NCBI GenBank assembly: GCA_029207755.1
Contig: JARCOQ010000080.1
Location: 1-64,000, forward strand
Length of the DNA: 64,000 nucleotides
Direction of reading: 5' to 3'
Origin: Chamaea fasciata
Taxonomy: Eukaryota; Chordata; Aves; Passeriformes; Sylviidae
The position numbers were made by a program, and so were the translations under genes. The notes beneath the pieces are model-generated. The model had not been told where the DNA came from and did not search any database. It saw nothing but the letters and a program-made list of their open reading frames with translations. Numbering within the stretch: position 1 is the first letter of the stretch; each line of letters opens with the position of its first letter. This document shows, piece after piece, positions 32,550-45,565 of the stretch.

Positions 32550-35500
32550 CAGAGAAGTTGTGTGTGTGTGTGTGGGGAAACAGGATGTTCTGCCCAGGCT
32601 GGCAGAGCATCTCTATATATGTTCATTGTTGAACCAGAACTAATGATAACACTTAAATGACAGGTACTGTGGGTGATAAAAATGAATGGTTTGGTAAATG
32701 GGGGAGATGACAGCGTTAGGCAGAATAACTGGGCCATTTAGTGAGGTGTGCTAATACAGACCGGTGTATTAATACTCAGTGCACTTTTTGTGAGCAGGGG
32801 CATTCTTGGGTTACAAGGCTCTTTCTGACCAAAGCTTCAAAATTTATTGTGACTATTCGGTGTGACTCTTTGCGGACAAAACCCGAATGATGATAAATGC
32901 ATAGGAAAAGTAGAATTTAGTTGTAGCAGAGGGGCATTTGATACTAATACTGGTGATATCCCACTTGAATGGTCCATTCAGTGTGAAAGGATTTTGAAAA
33001 GAAGAGGAAGAGTATCAAGCAGAGGGAGGAAATAGTGCAGAAATGGGGGAAATGTGCTCTACTGAGAGCACATCTACAACAGTGACAAGGTAGGAGTCTG
33101 GATTTGCTTTATTTTGGTGTTGTTGTCTTCCCCAAGTTTGTGGATAAAATTCTAGGGAATGCATGATGTACTTTCTTTTACATCCTATGTATTGAGATAA
33201 GATGGAAATCCAGTGTACAAATGGAACTGCACTTTGGAGAGGCTGGAAATGTTGGGCTAAATTGGAGCCTGTATTTGTCATTAACTTTCAGCTGTGAGAA
33301 ACAACACTTGTGGTAGAGATGCAGTAAATGGTTTTCAGGTAAATGTGGCTATTATTTAGGGAAATTGTAAAATATTGATATGCATGTCGTTTGGATTGAA
33401 ATTGGAAAGAAATGGTTTATGAAGTAGATCAGATCTTGGGAGGAAATGCAGATGATTCTCTTAGCTAAATCAGAGAGGGTTGGCAGCAGAATGAAGTGGA
33501 TGGGATTTTGGTTGAATTTTTATCACTGGTAGCAATGGCAGCCGGTGTCTGTGGGACTGCTAATAGGGGTAATCCTATTGCTGGGTTCTGCATCTGTTTC
33601 CCAGGAGAAAGCAGTGGTGGGAATGTTTGGGTGCCAGGCTTTTGCCATGCTCATAATGGGTTGACGTCCATGGAGTGTTGGGGGCGCCAGGCGGTTGCTG
33701 TGGCCCCAGTGGGCTCCTGGAGTGTTTGGGGTCAGTGTGCAGTGCTGGGCACGGCCCTGGGCAGAGCAGCCTTGTGCCTGAGGGCAGGGGGAGGCCTCAG
33801 GAGGCTCTGGAGGATCAGCTGTGCCAGGGAAGCCCTCCTGCCAGCAGGGAAGCCCTCCTGCCAGCAGGCCTGTGGTGGTGGCTGAGTTACTTGCACCCTG
33901 TGACCCAACCAGAATGCTCAACTTTTAACTTGCTGTCAGGCCTTCAAACAAGATTTCCCTTCTTTCTAGATGACGCTGAAATATTGTCCAAATGCGGTAA
34001 GCTGTGTCTGTGTTAGAATATCCTCCTTTCCTCATTGTTTGACCCATGTTATTTTTAGTGCAATAGCATTGTATCTGTCCAAAAGAGTGTTCTAGAAAGA
34101 AGTTGCTGTCATGGTGCAATGCAGTTTCTAAATGACATTGCAGGTATTTGAGACATGTTCTGGTACTAATGACAGCTTTTTTCCTGAAATGATTTCTTTA
34201 GGGTTCTTGTAGGTGGAAATGAGTGTTCTTTCAGCTTGAATGAAATGTTCTCAAAAGATGGTGTTGGGCCTAGACAGGCTTGACTTGTGTCATGAGGTCA
34301 TTCAGGGCTCAGATGCACTGCAAGTGTTTGCATTTGTCATTTTCCACTTAATTTCTGAGCCACAGAATAGGCTGGTTTAAAGAGCTTTAAGCAACAAATG
34401 TTGAAGAGACTTACAGATTTATTTTGCCTTATGTCTGTGATTGCGTGCAATGATCAGGTTCTGGTCCTTAACCCCCAGGAGAAATGCCATGTCTGTAAAT
34501 GCACGGTGAGATCAGGCCAGACTTGCTGGTGACAGGGCTCTGCAAGTTGTCCTTGTGGGCTGAATCTGAGTTTTAATAGTGTTCTGGACAGAAGGGCCGT
34601 CGATTGCTGCGCCGTGTTTTGGATGCGTGCAAAGCAGCAGGGAAGTTGGAGCTTGAGCAGGAGGACGCTGAGGTGGTTTTGTCGGAGCACCGGGGGCTCA
34701 GTGGGAGGTGTGTGAGACGTGAGGCAATTTGCAGGCAGCCTTTGGGGTGCTGGCTGTGCCGCTGCCGTCGGTAGTGCGGGAGCAGCCATGGGGTGTCAGC
34801 ATTGCCCCACGTTCCCGCTGCGTGTCCCCGAGGCCGCCGCCACTGTCCTGGCACACTGTGCTGGCATTTCCAGAGTGCCAGCAAGGGTGCTGGGCTTGCT
34901 GCAAAGTCCTGTGCTTGCCGTGTGCATGTAGATGATGTTTTCAAATGAATTTTAGCTCGAAAAAGGGAATTTTCAAAACGGGAATGAGGGACAGAGTAGA
35001 AAATGGAGATTTTCTGGAAATGTTTTTGCTAATGTAGCTCCAACTCCCTGTGTGGGATAACCCTGTTGTAGACTGCACCTTTTTGGATCCTTTCAGAGAC
35101 GCCTGTCTGGGTGATGTTGTCATTCCAGGGCTGGTGCTCTGGGATGTGAGATGTGTCCTTTGTGTCATTGTTATAGCTTTTCCCAACCACAGCTGGAGTG
35201 TTGGGAGTGTTCACTCTCTCTGTTTCCCTGGGTTTGGGATCTTGGGGCCTGTGCTGTCCCTCTGGAAGAAACCTGTTATAATCCCTCTATGAAATTGAGA
35301 TAGGAAGGTACATAAGAGTTAAAATCTCTTTTAAGAGTGGTGTATTACAAGTGCAAGATTTTGTTTGAGGAAAACATTCCCTAAACCTAAAAGAATAACT
35401 AAAGAAGGAGATATTTTAAAAAGGAATTGAAACTATTAATCAATCTTAAGAATAGAATGGATGATTTGATCTGAGGTTCACATCTTACAGACTGCTTGTC

Positions 35501-35802
35501 ATGTGGCCCCAGAGGGTTTTGTGTTTTGGTTGTTTTTTTCTTTGAATAATCTGGTTCAAGCATAATTGCAACTAGAAAATCAAATGCTTTTCAATTGGTC
35601 CTGATGCCATGTCAGTGGTGTTTGGTTTAGAAGCTCTCTGTAGCACTGCCCTTTATCAGCTGATGAATTGCAGAAATAGGAGCCGTATTTCATGTTGCTA
35701 AGAGAAAGCATTTTAATAGTTCTGTGGATACGGGGGTAAATTGCAATAATTGAAGATTAAAAAACTCTTCTCCAAGTGTTCCTAGAGCTTAAATAGAGAG
35801 CT
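32550..35802 (+). repeat. Unit copy 11
   Basis: 3,253 bp. Shares with copy 12 several variants seen nowhere else: TTTAATAGTG before segment D, TGTGGCCCCAG near 35503, AGTTCTGTGG near 35718 and AACTCTTCTCC near 35763. The patch is an F/C mosaic (CTTTTGCCATGC followed by ATAATGGG). Segments: B 33970, C 34479, D 34592, E 35097 (starts). Confidence 0.95.
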
Positions 35803-38800
35803 CAGAGAAGTTGTGTGTGTGTGTGTGTGGGGAAACAGGATGTTCTGCCCAGGCTGGCAGAGCATCTCTATATATGTTCATTGTTGAACCAGAAATAATG
35901 ATAACACTTAAATGACAGGTACTGTGGGTGATAAAAATGAATGGTTTGGTAAATGGGGGAGATGACAGCGTTAGGCAGAATAACTGGGCCATTTAGTGAG
36001 GTGTGCTAATACAGACCGGTGTATTAATACTCAGTGCACTTTTTGTGAGCAGGGGCATTCTTGGGTTACAAGGCTCTTTCTGACCAAAGCTTCAAAATTT
36101 ATTGTGACTATTCGGTGTGACTCTTTGCGGACAAAACCCGAATGATGATAAATGCATAGGAAAAGTAGAATTTAGTTGTAGCAGAGGGGCATTTGATACT
36201 AATACTGGTGATATCCCACTTGAATGGTCCATTCAGTGTGAAAGGATTTTGAAAAGAAGAGGAAGAGTATCAAGCAGAGGGAGGAAATAGTGCAGAAATG
36301 GGGGAAATGTGCTCTACTGAGAGCACATCTACAACAGTGACAAGGTAGGAGTCTGGATTTGCTTTATTTTGGTGTTGTTGTCTTCCCCAAGTTTGTGGAT
36401 AAAATTCTAGGGAATGCATGATGTACTTTCTTTTACCTCCTATGTATTGAGATAAGATGGAAATCCAGTGTACAAATGGAACTGCACTTTGGAGAGGCTG
36501 GAAATGTTGGGCTAAATTGGAGCCTGTATTTGTCATTAACTTTCAGCTGTGAGAAACAACACTTGTGGTAGAGATGCAGTAAATGGTTTTCAGGTAAATG
36601 TGGCTATTATTTAGGGAAATTGTAAAATATTGATATGCATGTCGTTTGGATTGAAATTGGAAAGAAATGGTTTATGAAGTAGATCAGATCTTGGGAGGAA
36701 ATGCAGATGATTCTCTTAGCTAAATCAGAGAGGGTTGGCAGCAGAATGAAGTGGATGGGATTTTGGTTGAATTTTTATCACTGGTAGCAATGGCAGCCGG
36801 TGTCTGTGGGACTGCTAATAGGGGTAATCCTATTGCTGGGTTCTGCATCTGTTTCCCAGGAGAAAGCAGTGGTGGGAATGTTTGGGTGCCAGGCTTTTGC
36901 CATGCTCATAATGGGTTGACGTCCATGGAGTGTTGGGGGCGCCAGGCGGTTGCTGTGGCCCCAGTGGGCTCCTGGAGTGTTTGGGGTCAGTGTGCAGTGC
37001 TGGGCACGGCCCTGGGCAGAGCAGCCTTGTGCCTGAGGGCAGGGGGAGGCCTCAGGAGGCTCTGGAGGATCAGCTGTGCCAGGGAAGCCCTCCTGCCAGC
37101 AGGGAAGCCCTCCTGCCAGCAGGCCTGTGGTGGTGGCTGAGTTACTTGCACCCTGTGACCCAACCAGAATGCTCAACTTTTAACTTGCTGTCAGGCCTTC
37201 AAACAAGATTTCCCTTCTTTCTAGATGACGCTGAAATATTGTCCAAATGCGGTAAGCTGTGTCTGTGTTAGAATATCCTCCTTTCCTCATTGTTTGACCC
37301 ATGTTATTTTTAGTGCAATAGCATTGTATCTGTCCAAAAGAGTGTTCTAGAAAGAAGTTGCTGTCATGGTGCAATGCAGTTTCTAAATGACATTGCAGGT
37401 ATTTGAGACATGTTCTGGTACTAATGACAGCTTTTTTCCTGAAATGATTTCTTTAGGGTTCTTGTAGGTGGAAATGAGTGTTCTTTCAGCTTGAATGAAA
37501 TGTTCTCAAAAGATGGTGTTGGGCCTAGACAGGCTTGACTTGTGTCATGAGGTCATTCAGGGCTCAGATGCACTGCAAGTGTTTGCATTTGTCATTTTCC
37601 ACTTAATTTCTGAGCCACAGAATAGGCTGGTTTAAAGAGCTTTAAGCAACAAATGTTGAAGAGACTTACAGATTTATTTTGCCTTATGTCTGTGATTGCG
37701 TGCAATGATCAGGTTCTGGTCCTTAACCCCCAGGAGAAATGCCATGTCTGTAAATGCACGGTGAGATCAGGCCAGACTTGCTGGTGACAGGGCTCTGCAA
37801 GTTGTCCTTGTGGGCTGAATCTGAGTTTTAATAGTGTTCTGGACAGAAGGGCCGTCGATTGCTGCGCCGTGTTTTGGATGCGTGCAAAGCAGCAGGGAAG
37901 TTGGAGCTTGAGCAGGAGGACGCTGAGGTGGTTTTGTCGGAGCACCGGGGGCTCAGTGGGAGGTGTGTGAGACGTGAGGCAATTTGCAGGCAGCCTTTGG
38001 GGTGCTGGCTGTGCCGCTGCCGTCGGTAGTGCGGGAGCAGCCATGGGGTGTCAGCATTGCCCCACGTTCCCGCTGCGTGTCCCCGAGGCCGCCGCCACTG
38101 TCCTGGCACACTGTGCTGGCATTTCCAGAGTGCCAGCAAGGGTGCTGGGCTTGCTGCAAAGTCCTGTGCTTGCCGTGTGCATGTAGATGATGTTTTCAAA
38201 TGAATTTTAGCTCGAAAAAGGGAATTTTCAAAACGGGAATGAGGGACAGAGTAGAAAATGGAGATTTTCTGGAAATGTTTTTGCTAATGTAGCTCCAACT
38301 CCCTGTGTGGGATAACCCTGTTGTAGACTGCACCTTTTTGGATCCTTTCAGAGACGCCTGTCTGGGTGATGTTGTCATTCCAGGGCTGGTGCTCTGGGAT
38401 GTGAGATGTGTCCTTTGTGTCATTGTTATAGCTTTTCCCAACCACAGCTGGAGTGTTGGGAGTGTTCACTCTCTCTGTTTCCCTGGGTTTGGGATCTTGG
38501 GGCCTGTGCTGTCCCTCTGGAAGAAACCTGTTATAATCCCTCTATGAAATTGAGATAGGAAGGTACATAAGAGTTAAAATCTCTTTTAAGAGTGGTGTAT
38601 TACAAGTGCAAGATTTTGTTTGAGGAAAACATTCCCTAAACCTAAAAGAATAACTAAAGAAGGAGATATTTTAAAAAGGAATTGAAACTATTAATCAATC
38701 TTAAGAATAGAATGGATGATTTGATCTGAGGTTCACATCTTACAGACTGCTTGTCATGTGGCCCCAGAGGGTTTTGTGTTTTGGTTGTTTTTTTCTTTGA

Positions 38801-39057
38801 ATAATCTGGTTCAAGCATAATTGCAACTAGAAAATCAAATGCTTTTCAATTGGTCCTGATGCCATGTCAGTGGTGTTTGGTTTAGAAGCTCTCTGTAGCA
38901 CTGCCCTTTATCAGCTGATGAATTGCAGAAATAGGAGCCGTATTTCATGTTGCTAAGAGAAAGCATTTTAATAGTTCTGTGGATACGGGGGTAAATTGCA
39001 ATAATTGAAGATTAAAAAACTCTTCTCCAAGTGTTCCTAGAGCTTAAATAGAGAGCT
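35803..39057 (+). repeat. Unit copy 12
   Basis: 3,255 bp; it carries one extra GT in the (GT)n run. Nearly identical to copy 11 in the 3' half and to copy 13 in the 5' end. Private change ACCTCC for ACATCC near 36437. Segments: B 37225, C 37734, D 37847, E 38352 (starts). Confidence 0.95.
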
Positions 39058-42000
39058 CAGAGAAGTTGTGTGTGTGTGTGTGTGGGGAAACAGGATGTTC
39101 TGCCCAGGCTGGCAGAGCATCTCTATATATGTTCATTGTTGAACCAGAAATAATGATAACACTTAAATGACAGGTACTGTGGGTGATAAAAATGAATGGT
39201 TTGGTAAATGGGGGAGATGACAGCGTTAGGCAGAATAACTGGGCCATTTAGTGAGGTGTGCTAATACAGACCGGTGTATTAATACTCAGTGCACTTTTTG
39301 TGAGCAGGGGCATTCTTGGGTTACAAGGCTCTTTCTGACCAAAGCTTCAAAATTTATTGTGACTATTCGGTGTGACTCTTTGCGGACAAAACCCGAATGA
39401 TGATAAATGCATAGGAAAAGTAGAATTTAGTTGTAGCAGAGGGGCATTTGATACTAATACTGGTGATATCCCACTTGAATGGTCCATTCAGTGTGAAAGG
39501 ATTTTGAAAAGAAGAGGAAGAGTATCAAGCAGAGGGAGGAAATAGTGCAGAAATGGGGGAAATGTGCTCTACTGAGAGCACATCTACAACAGTGACAAGG
39601 TAGGAGTCTGGATTTGCTTTATTTTGGTGTTGTTGTCTTCCCCAAGTTTGTGGATAAAATTCTAGGGAATGCATGATGTACTTTCTTTTACATCCTATGT
39701 ATTGAGATAAGATGGAAATCCAGTGTACAAATGGAACTGCACTTTGGAGAGGCTGGAAATGTTGGGCTAAATTGGAGCCTGTATTTGTCATTAACTTTCA
39801 GCTGTGAGAAACAACACTTGTGGTAGAGATGCAGTAAATGGTTTTCAGGTAAATGTGGCTATTATTTAGGGAAATTGTAAAATATTGATATGCATGTCGT
39901 TTGGATTGAAATTGGAAAGAAATGGTTTATGAAGTAGATCAGATCTTGGGAGGAAATGCAGATGATTCTCTTAGCTAAATCAGAGAGGGTTGGCAGCAGA
40001 ATGAAGTGGATGGGATTTTGGTTGAATTTTTATCACTGGTAGCAATGGCAGCCGGTGTCTGTGGGACTGCTAATAGGGGTAATCCTATTGCTGGGTTCTG
40101 CATCTGTTTCCCAGGAGAAAGCAGTGGTGGGAATGTTTGGGTGCCAGGCTGTTGCTGTGCTCATAATGGGTTGACGCCCATGGAGTGTTGGGGGCGCCAG
40201 GCGGTTGCTGTGGCCCCAGTGGGCTCCTGGAGTGTTTGGGGTCAGTGTGCAGTGCTGGGCACGGCCCTGGGCAGAGCAGCCTTGTGCCTGAGGGCAGGGG
40301 AAGGCCTCAGGAGGCTCTGGAGGATCAGCTGTGCCAGGGAAGCCCTCCTGCCAGCAGGGAAGCCCTCCTGCCAGCAGGCCTGTGGTGGTGGCTGAGTTAC
40401 TTGCACCCTGTGACCCAACCAGAATGCTCAACTTTTAACTTGCTGTCAGGCCTTCAAACAAGATTTCCCTTCTTTCTAGATGACGCTGAAATATTGTCCA
40501 AATGCGGTAAGCTGTGTCTGTGTTAGAATATCCTCCTTTCCTCATTGTTTGACCCATGTTATTTTTAGTGCAATAGCATTGTATCTGTCCAAAAGAGTGT
40601 TCTAGAAAGAAGTTGCTGTCATGGTGCAATGCAGTTTCTAAATGACATTGCAGGTATTTGAGACATGTTCTGGTACTAATGACAGCTTTTTTCCTGAAAT
40701 GATTTCTTTAGGGTTCTTGTAGGTGGAAATGAGTGTTCTTTCAGCTTGAATGAAATGTTCTCAAAAGATGGTGTTGGGCCTAGACAGGCTTGACTTGTGT
40801 CATGAGGTCATTCAGGGCTCAGATGCACTGCAAGTGTTTGCATTTGTCATTTTCCACTTAATTTCTGAGCCACAGAATAGGCTGGTTTAAAGAGCTTTAA
40901 GCAACAAATGTTGAAGAGACTTACAGATTTATTTTGCCTTATGTCTGTGATTGCGTGCAATGATCAGGTTCTGGTCCTTAACCCCCAGGAGAAATGCCAT
41001 GTCTGTAAATGCACGGTGAGATCAGGCCAGACTTGCTGGTGACAGGGCTCTGCAAGTTGTCCTTGTGGGCTGAATCTGAGTTTTAATTGTGTTCTGGACA
41101 GAAGGGCCGTCGATTGCTGCGCCGTGTTTTGGATGCGTGCAAAGCAGCAGGGAAGTTGGAGCTTGAGCAGGAGGACGCTGAGGTGGTTTTGTCGGAGCAC
41201 CGGGGGCTCAGTGGGAGGTGTGTGAGACGTGAGGCAATTTGCAGGCAGCCTTTGGGGTGCTGGCTGTGCCGCTGCCGTCGGTAGTGCGGGAGCAGCCATG
41301 GGGTGTCAGCATTGCCCCACGTTCCCGCTGCGTGTCCCCGAGGCCGCCGCCACTGTCCTGGCACACTGTGCTGGCATTTCCAGAGTGCCAGCAAGGGTGC
41401 TGGGCTTGCTGCAAAGTCCTGTGCTTGCCGTGTGCATGTAGATGATGTTTTCAAATGAATTTTAGCTCGAAAAAGGGAATTTTCAAAACGGGAATGAGGG
41501 ACAGAGTAGAAAATGGAGATTTTCTGGAAATGTTTTTGCTAATGTAGCTCCAACTCCCTGTGTGGGATAACCCTGTTGTAGACTGCACCTTTTTGGATCC
41601 TTTCAGAGACGCCTGTCTGGGTGATGTTGTCATTCCAGGGCTGGTGCTCTGGGATGTGAGATGTGTCCTTTGTGTCATTGTTATAGCTTTTCCCAACCAC
41701 AGCTGGAGTGTTGGGAGTGTTCACTCTCTCTGTTTCCCTGGGTTTGGGATCTTGGGGCCTGTGCTGTCCCTCTGGAAGAAACCTGTTATAATCCCTCTAT
41801 GAAATTGAGATAGGAAGGTACATAAGAGTTAAAATCTCTTTTAAGAGTGGTGTATTACAAGTGCAAGATTTTGTTTGAGGAAAACATTCCCTAAACCTAA
41901 AAGAATAACTAAAGAAGGAGATATTTTAAAAAGGAATTGAAACTATTAATCAATCTTAAGAATAGAATGGATGATTTGATCTGAGGTTCACATCTTACAG

Positions 42001-42312
42001 ACTGCTTGTCATGTGGCTCCAGAGGGTTTTGTGTTTTGGTTGTTTTTTTCTTTGAATAATCTGGTTCAAGCATAATTGCAACTAGAAAATCAAATGCTTT
42101 TCAATTGGTCCTGATGCCATGTCAGTGGTGTTTGGTTTAGAAGCTCTCTGTAGCACTGCCCTTTATCAGCTGATGAATTGCAGAAATAGGAGCAGTATTT
42201 CATGTTGCTAAGAGAAAGCATTTTAATAGTGCTGTGGATACGGGGGTAAATTGCAATAATTGAAGATTAAAAAACTATTCTCCAAGTGTTCCTAGAGCTT
42301 AAATAGAGAGCT
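39058..42312 (+). repeat. Unit copy 13
   Basis: 3,255 bp with the same extra GT as copy 12. It then switches to the C patch state and to the ordinary tail, so only its 5' portion belongs to the 11-13 duplication. Segments: B 40480, C 40989, D 41102, E 41607 (starts). Confidence 0.95.
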
Positions 42313-45300
42313 CAGAGAAGTTGTGTGTGTGTGTGTGGGGAAACAGGATGTTCTGCCCAGGCTGGCAGAGCATCTCTATATATGTTCATTGTTGAACCAG
42401 AAATAATGATAACACTTAAATGACAGGTACTGTGGGTGATAAAAATGAATGGTTTGGTAAATGGGGGAGATGACAGCGTTAGGCAGAATAACTGGGCCAT
42501 TTAGTGAGGTGTGCTAATACAGACCGGTGTATTATTACTCAGTGCACTTTTTGTGAGCAGGGGCATTCTTGGGTTACAAGGCTCTTTCTGACCAAAGCTT
42601 CAAAATTTATTGTGACTATTCGGTGTGACTCTTTGCGGACAAAACCCGAATGATGATAAATGCATAGGAAAAGTAGAATTTAGTTGTAGCAGAGGGGCAT
42701 TTGATACTAATACTGGTGATATCCCACTTGAATGGTCCATTCAGTGTGAAAGGATTTTGAAAAGAAGAGGAAGAGTATCAAGCAGAGGGAGGAAATAGTG
42801 CAGAAATGGGGGAAATGTGCTCTACTGAGAGCACATCTACAACAGTGACAAGGTAGGAGTCTGGATTTGCTTTATTTTGGTGTTGTTGTCTTCCCCAAGT
42901 TTGTGGATAAAATTCTAGGGAATGCATGATGTACTTTCTTTTACATCCTATGTATTGAGATAAGATGGAAATCCAGTGTACAAATGGAACTGCACTTTGG
43001 AGAGGCTGGAAATGTTGGGCTAAATTGGAGCCTGTATTTGTCATTAACTTTCAGCTGTGAGAAACAACACTTGTGGTAGAGATGCAGTAAATGGTTTTCA
43101 GGTAAATGTGGCTATTATTTAGGGAAATTGTAAAATATTGATATGCATGTCGTTTGGATTGAAATTGGAAAGAAATGGTTTATGAAGTAGATCAGATCTT
43201 GGGAGGAAATGCAGATGATTCTCTTAGCTAAATCAGAGAGGGTTGGCAGCAGAATGAAGTGGATGGGATTTTGGTTGAATTTTTATCACTGGTAGCAATG
43301 GCAGCCTGTGTCTGTGGTACTGTTAATAGGGGTAATCATTTTGCCGCGTCCTGCATCTGTTTCCCAGGAGACAGCAGTGGTGGGAATGTTTGGGTGCCAG
43401 GCTTTTGCCATGCTCATAACGGGTTGACGTCCATGGAGTGTTGGGGGCGCCAGGCGGTTGCTGTGGCCCCAGTGGGCTCCTGGAGTGTTTGGGGTCAGTG
43501 TGCAGTGCTGGGCACGGCCCTGGGCAGAGCAGCCTTGTGCCTGAGGGCAGGGGGAGGCCTCAGGAGGCTCTGGAGGATCAGCTGTGCCAGGGAAGCCCTC
43601 CTGCCAGCAGGGAAGCCCTCCTGCCAGCAGGCCTGTGGTGGTGGCTGAGTTATTTGCACCCTGTGACCCAACCAGAATGCTCAACTTTTAACTTGCTGTC
43701 AGGCCTTCAAACAAGATTTCCCTTCTTTCTAGATGACGCTGAAATATTGTCCAAATGCGGTAAGCTGTGTCTGTGTTAGAATATCCTCCTTTCCTCATTG
43801 TTTGACCCATGTTATTTTTAGTGCAATAGCATTGTATCTGTCCAAAAGAGTGTTCTAGAAATAAGTTGCTGTCATGGTGCAATGTAGTTTCTAAATGACA
43901 TTGCAGGTATTTGAGACATGTTCTAGTACTAATGACAGCTTTTTTCCTGCAATGATTTCTGTAGGGTTCTTGTAGGTGGAAATGAGTGTTCTTTCAGCTT
44001 GAATGAAATGTTCTCGAAAGATGGTGTTGGGCCTAGACAGGCTTGACTTGTGTCATGAGGTCATTCAGGGCTCAGATGCACTGCAAGTGTTTGCATTTGT
44101 CATTTTCCACTTAATTTCTGAGCCACAGAATAGGCTGGTTTAAAGAGCTTTAAGCAACAAATGTTGAAGAGACTTACAGATTTATTTTGCCTTATGTCTG
44201 TGATTGCGTGCAATGATCAGGTTCTGGTCCTTAACCCCCAGGAGAAATGCCATGTCTGTAAATGCACGGTGAGATCAGGCCAGACTTGCTGGTGACAGGG
44301 CTCTGCAAGTTGTCCTTGTGGGCTGAATCTGAGTTTTAATTGTGTTCTGGACAGAAGGGCCGTCGATTGCTGCGCCGTGTTTTGGATGCGTGCAAAGCAG
44401 CAGGGAAGTTGGAGCTTGAGCAGGAGGACGCTGAGGTGGTTTTGTCGGAGCACCGGGGGCTCAGTGGGAGGTGTGCGAGACGTGAGGCAATTTGCAGGCA
44501 GCCTTTGGGGTGCTGGCTGTGCCGCTGCCGTCGGTAGTGCGGGAGCAGCCATGGGGTGTCAGCATTGCCCCACGTTCCCGCTGTGTGTCCCCGAGGCCGC
44601 CGCCACTGTCCTGGCACACTGTGCTGGCATTTCCAGAGTGCCAGCAAGGGTGCTGGGCTTGCTGCAAAGTCCTGTGCTTGCCGTGTGCATGTAGATGATG
44701 TTTTCAAATGAATTTTAGCTCGAAAAAGGGAATTTTCAAAACGGGAATGAGGGACAGAGTAGAAAATGGAGATTTTCTGGAAATGTTTTTGCTAATGTAG
44801 CTCCAACTCCCTGTGTGGGATAACCCTGTTGTAGACTGCACCTTTTTGGATCCTTTCAGAGACGCCTGTCTGGGTGATGTTGTCATTCCAGGGCTGGTGC
44901 TCTGGGATGTGAGATGTGTCCTTTGTGTCATTGTTATAGCTTTTCCCAACCACAGCTGGAGTGTTGGGAGTGTTCACTCTCTCTGTTTCCCTGGGTTTGG
45001 GATCTTGGGGCCTGTGCTGTCCCTCTGGAAGAAACCTGTTATAATCCCTCTATGAAATTGAGATAGGAAGGTACATAAGAGTTAAAATCTCTTTTAAGAG
45101 TGGTGTATTACAAGTGCAAGATTTTGTTTGAGGAAAACATTCCCTAAACCTAAAAGAATAACTAAAGAAGGAGATATTTTAAAAAGGAATTGAAACTATT
45201 AATCAATCTTAAGAATAGAATGGATGATTTGATCTGAGGTTCATATCTTACAGACTGCTTGTCATGTGGCTCCAGAGGGTTTTGTGTTTTGGTTGTTTTT

Positions 45301-45565
45301 TTCTTTGAATAATCTGGTTCAAGCATAATTGCAACTAGAAAATCAAATGCTTTTCAATTGGTCCTGATGCCATGTCAGTGGTGTTTGGTTTAGAAGCTCT
45401 CTGTAGCACTGCCCTTTATCAGCTGATGAATTGCAGAAATAGGAGCAGTATTTCATGTTGCTAAGAGAAAGCATTTTAATAGTGCTGTGGATACGGGGGT
45501 AAATTGCAATAATTGAAGATTAAAAAACTATTCTCCAAGTGTTCCTAGAGCTTAAATAGAGAGCT
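42313..45565 (+). repeat. Unit copy 14
   Basis: 3,253 bp. Contains a tight cluster of seven substitutions at 43323-43372 found in no other copy, then a normal F patch. It shares AAATAAGTTGC (near 43859) only with copy 20 and TTCATATC near 45240 only with copy 18. Segments: B 43733, C 44242, D 44355, E 44860 (starts). Confidence 0.95.
43323..43372. repeat. Divergent patch in copy 14
   Basis: Seven substitutions within 50 bp relative to all other copies, at 43323, 43338, 43340, 43345, 43347, 43350 and 43372, with normal sequence on both sides. Random mutation at the array's low divergence would not cluster like this. A short conversion tract from a more diverged copy outside the window fits best. 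Confidence 0.8.
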
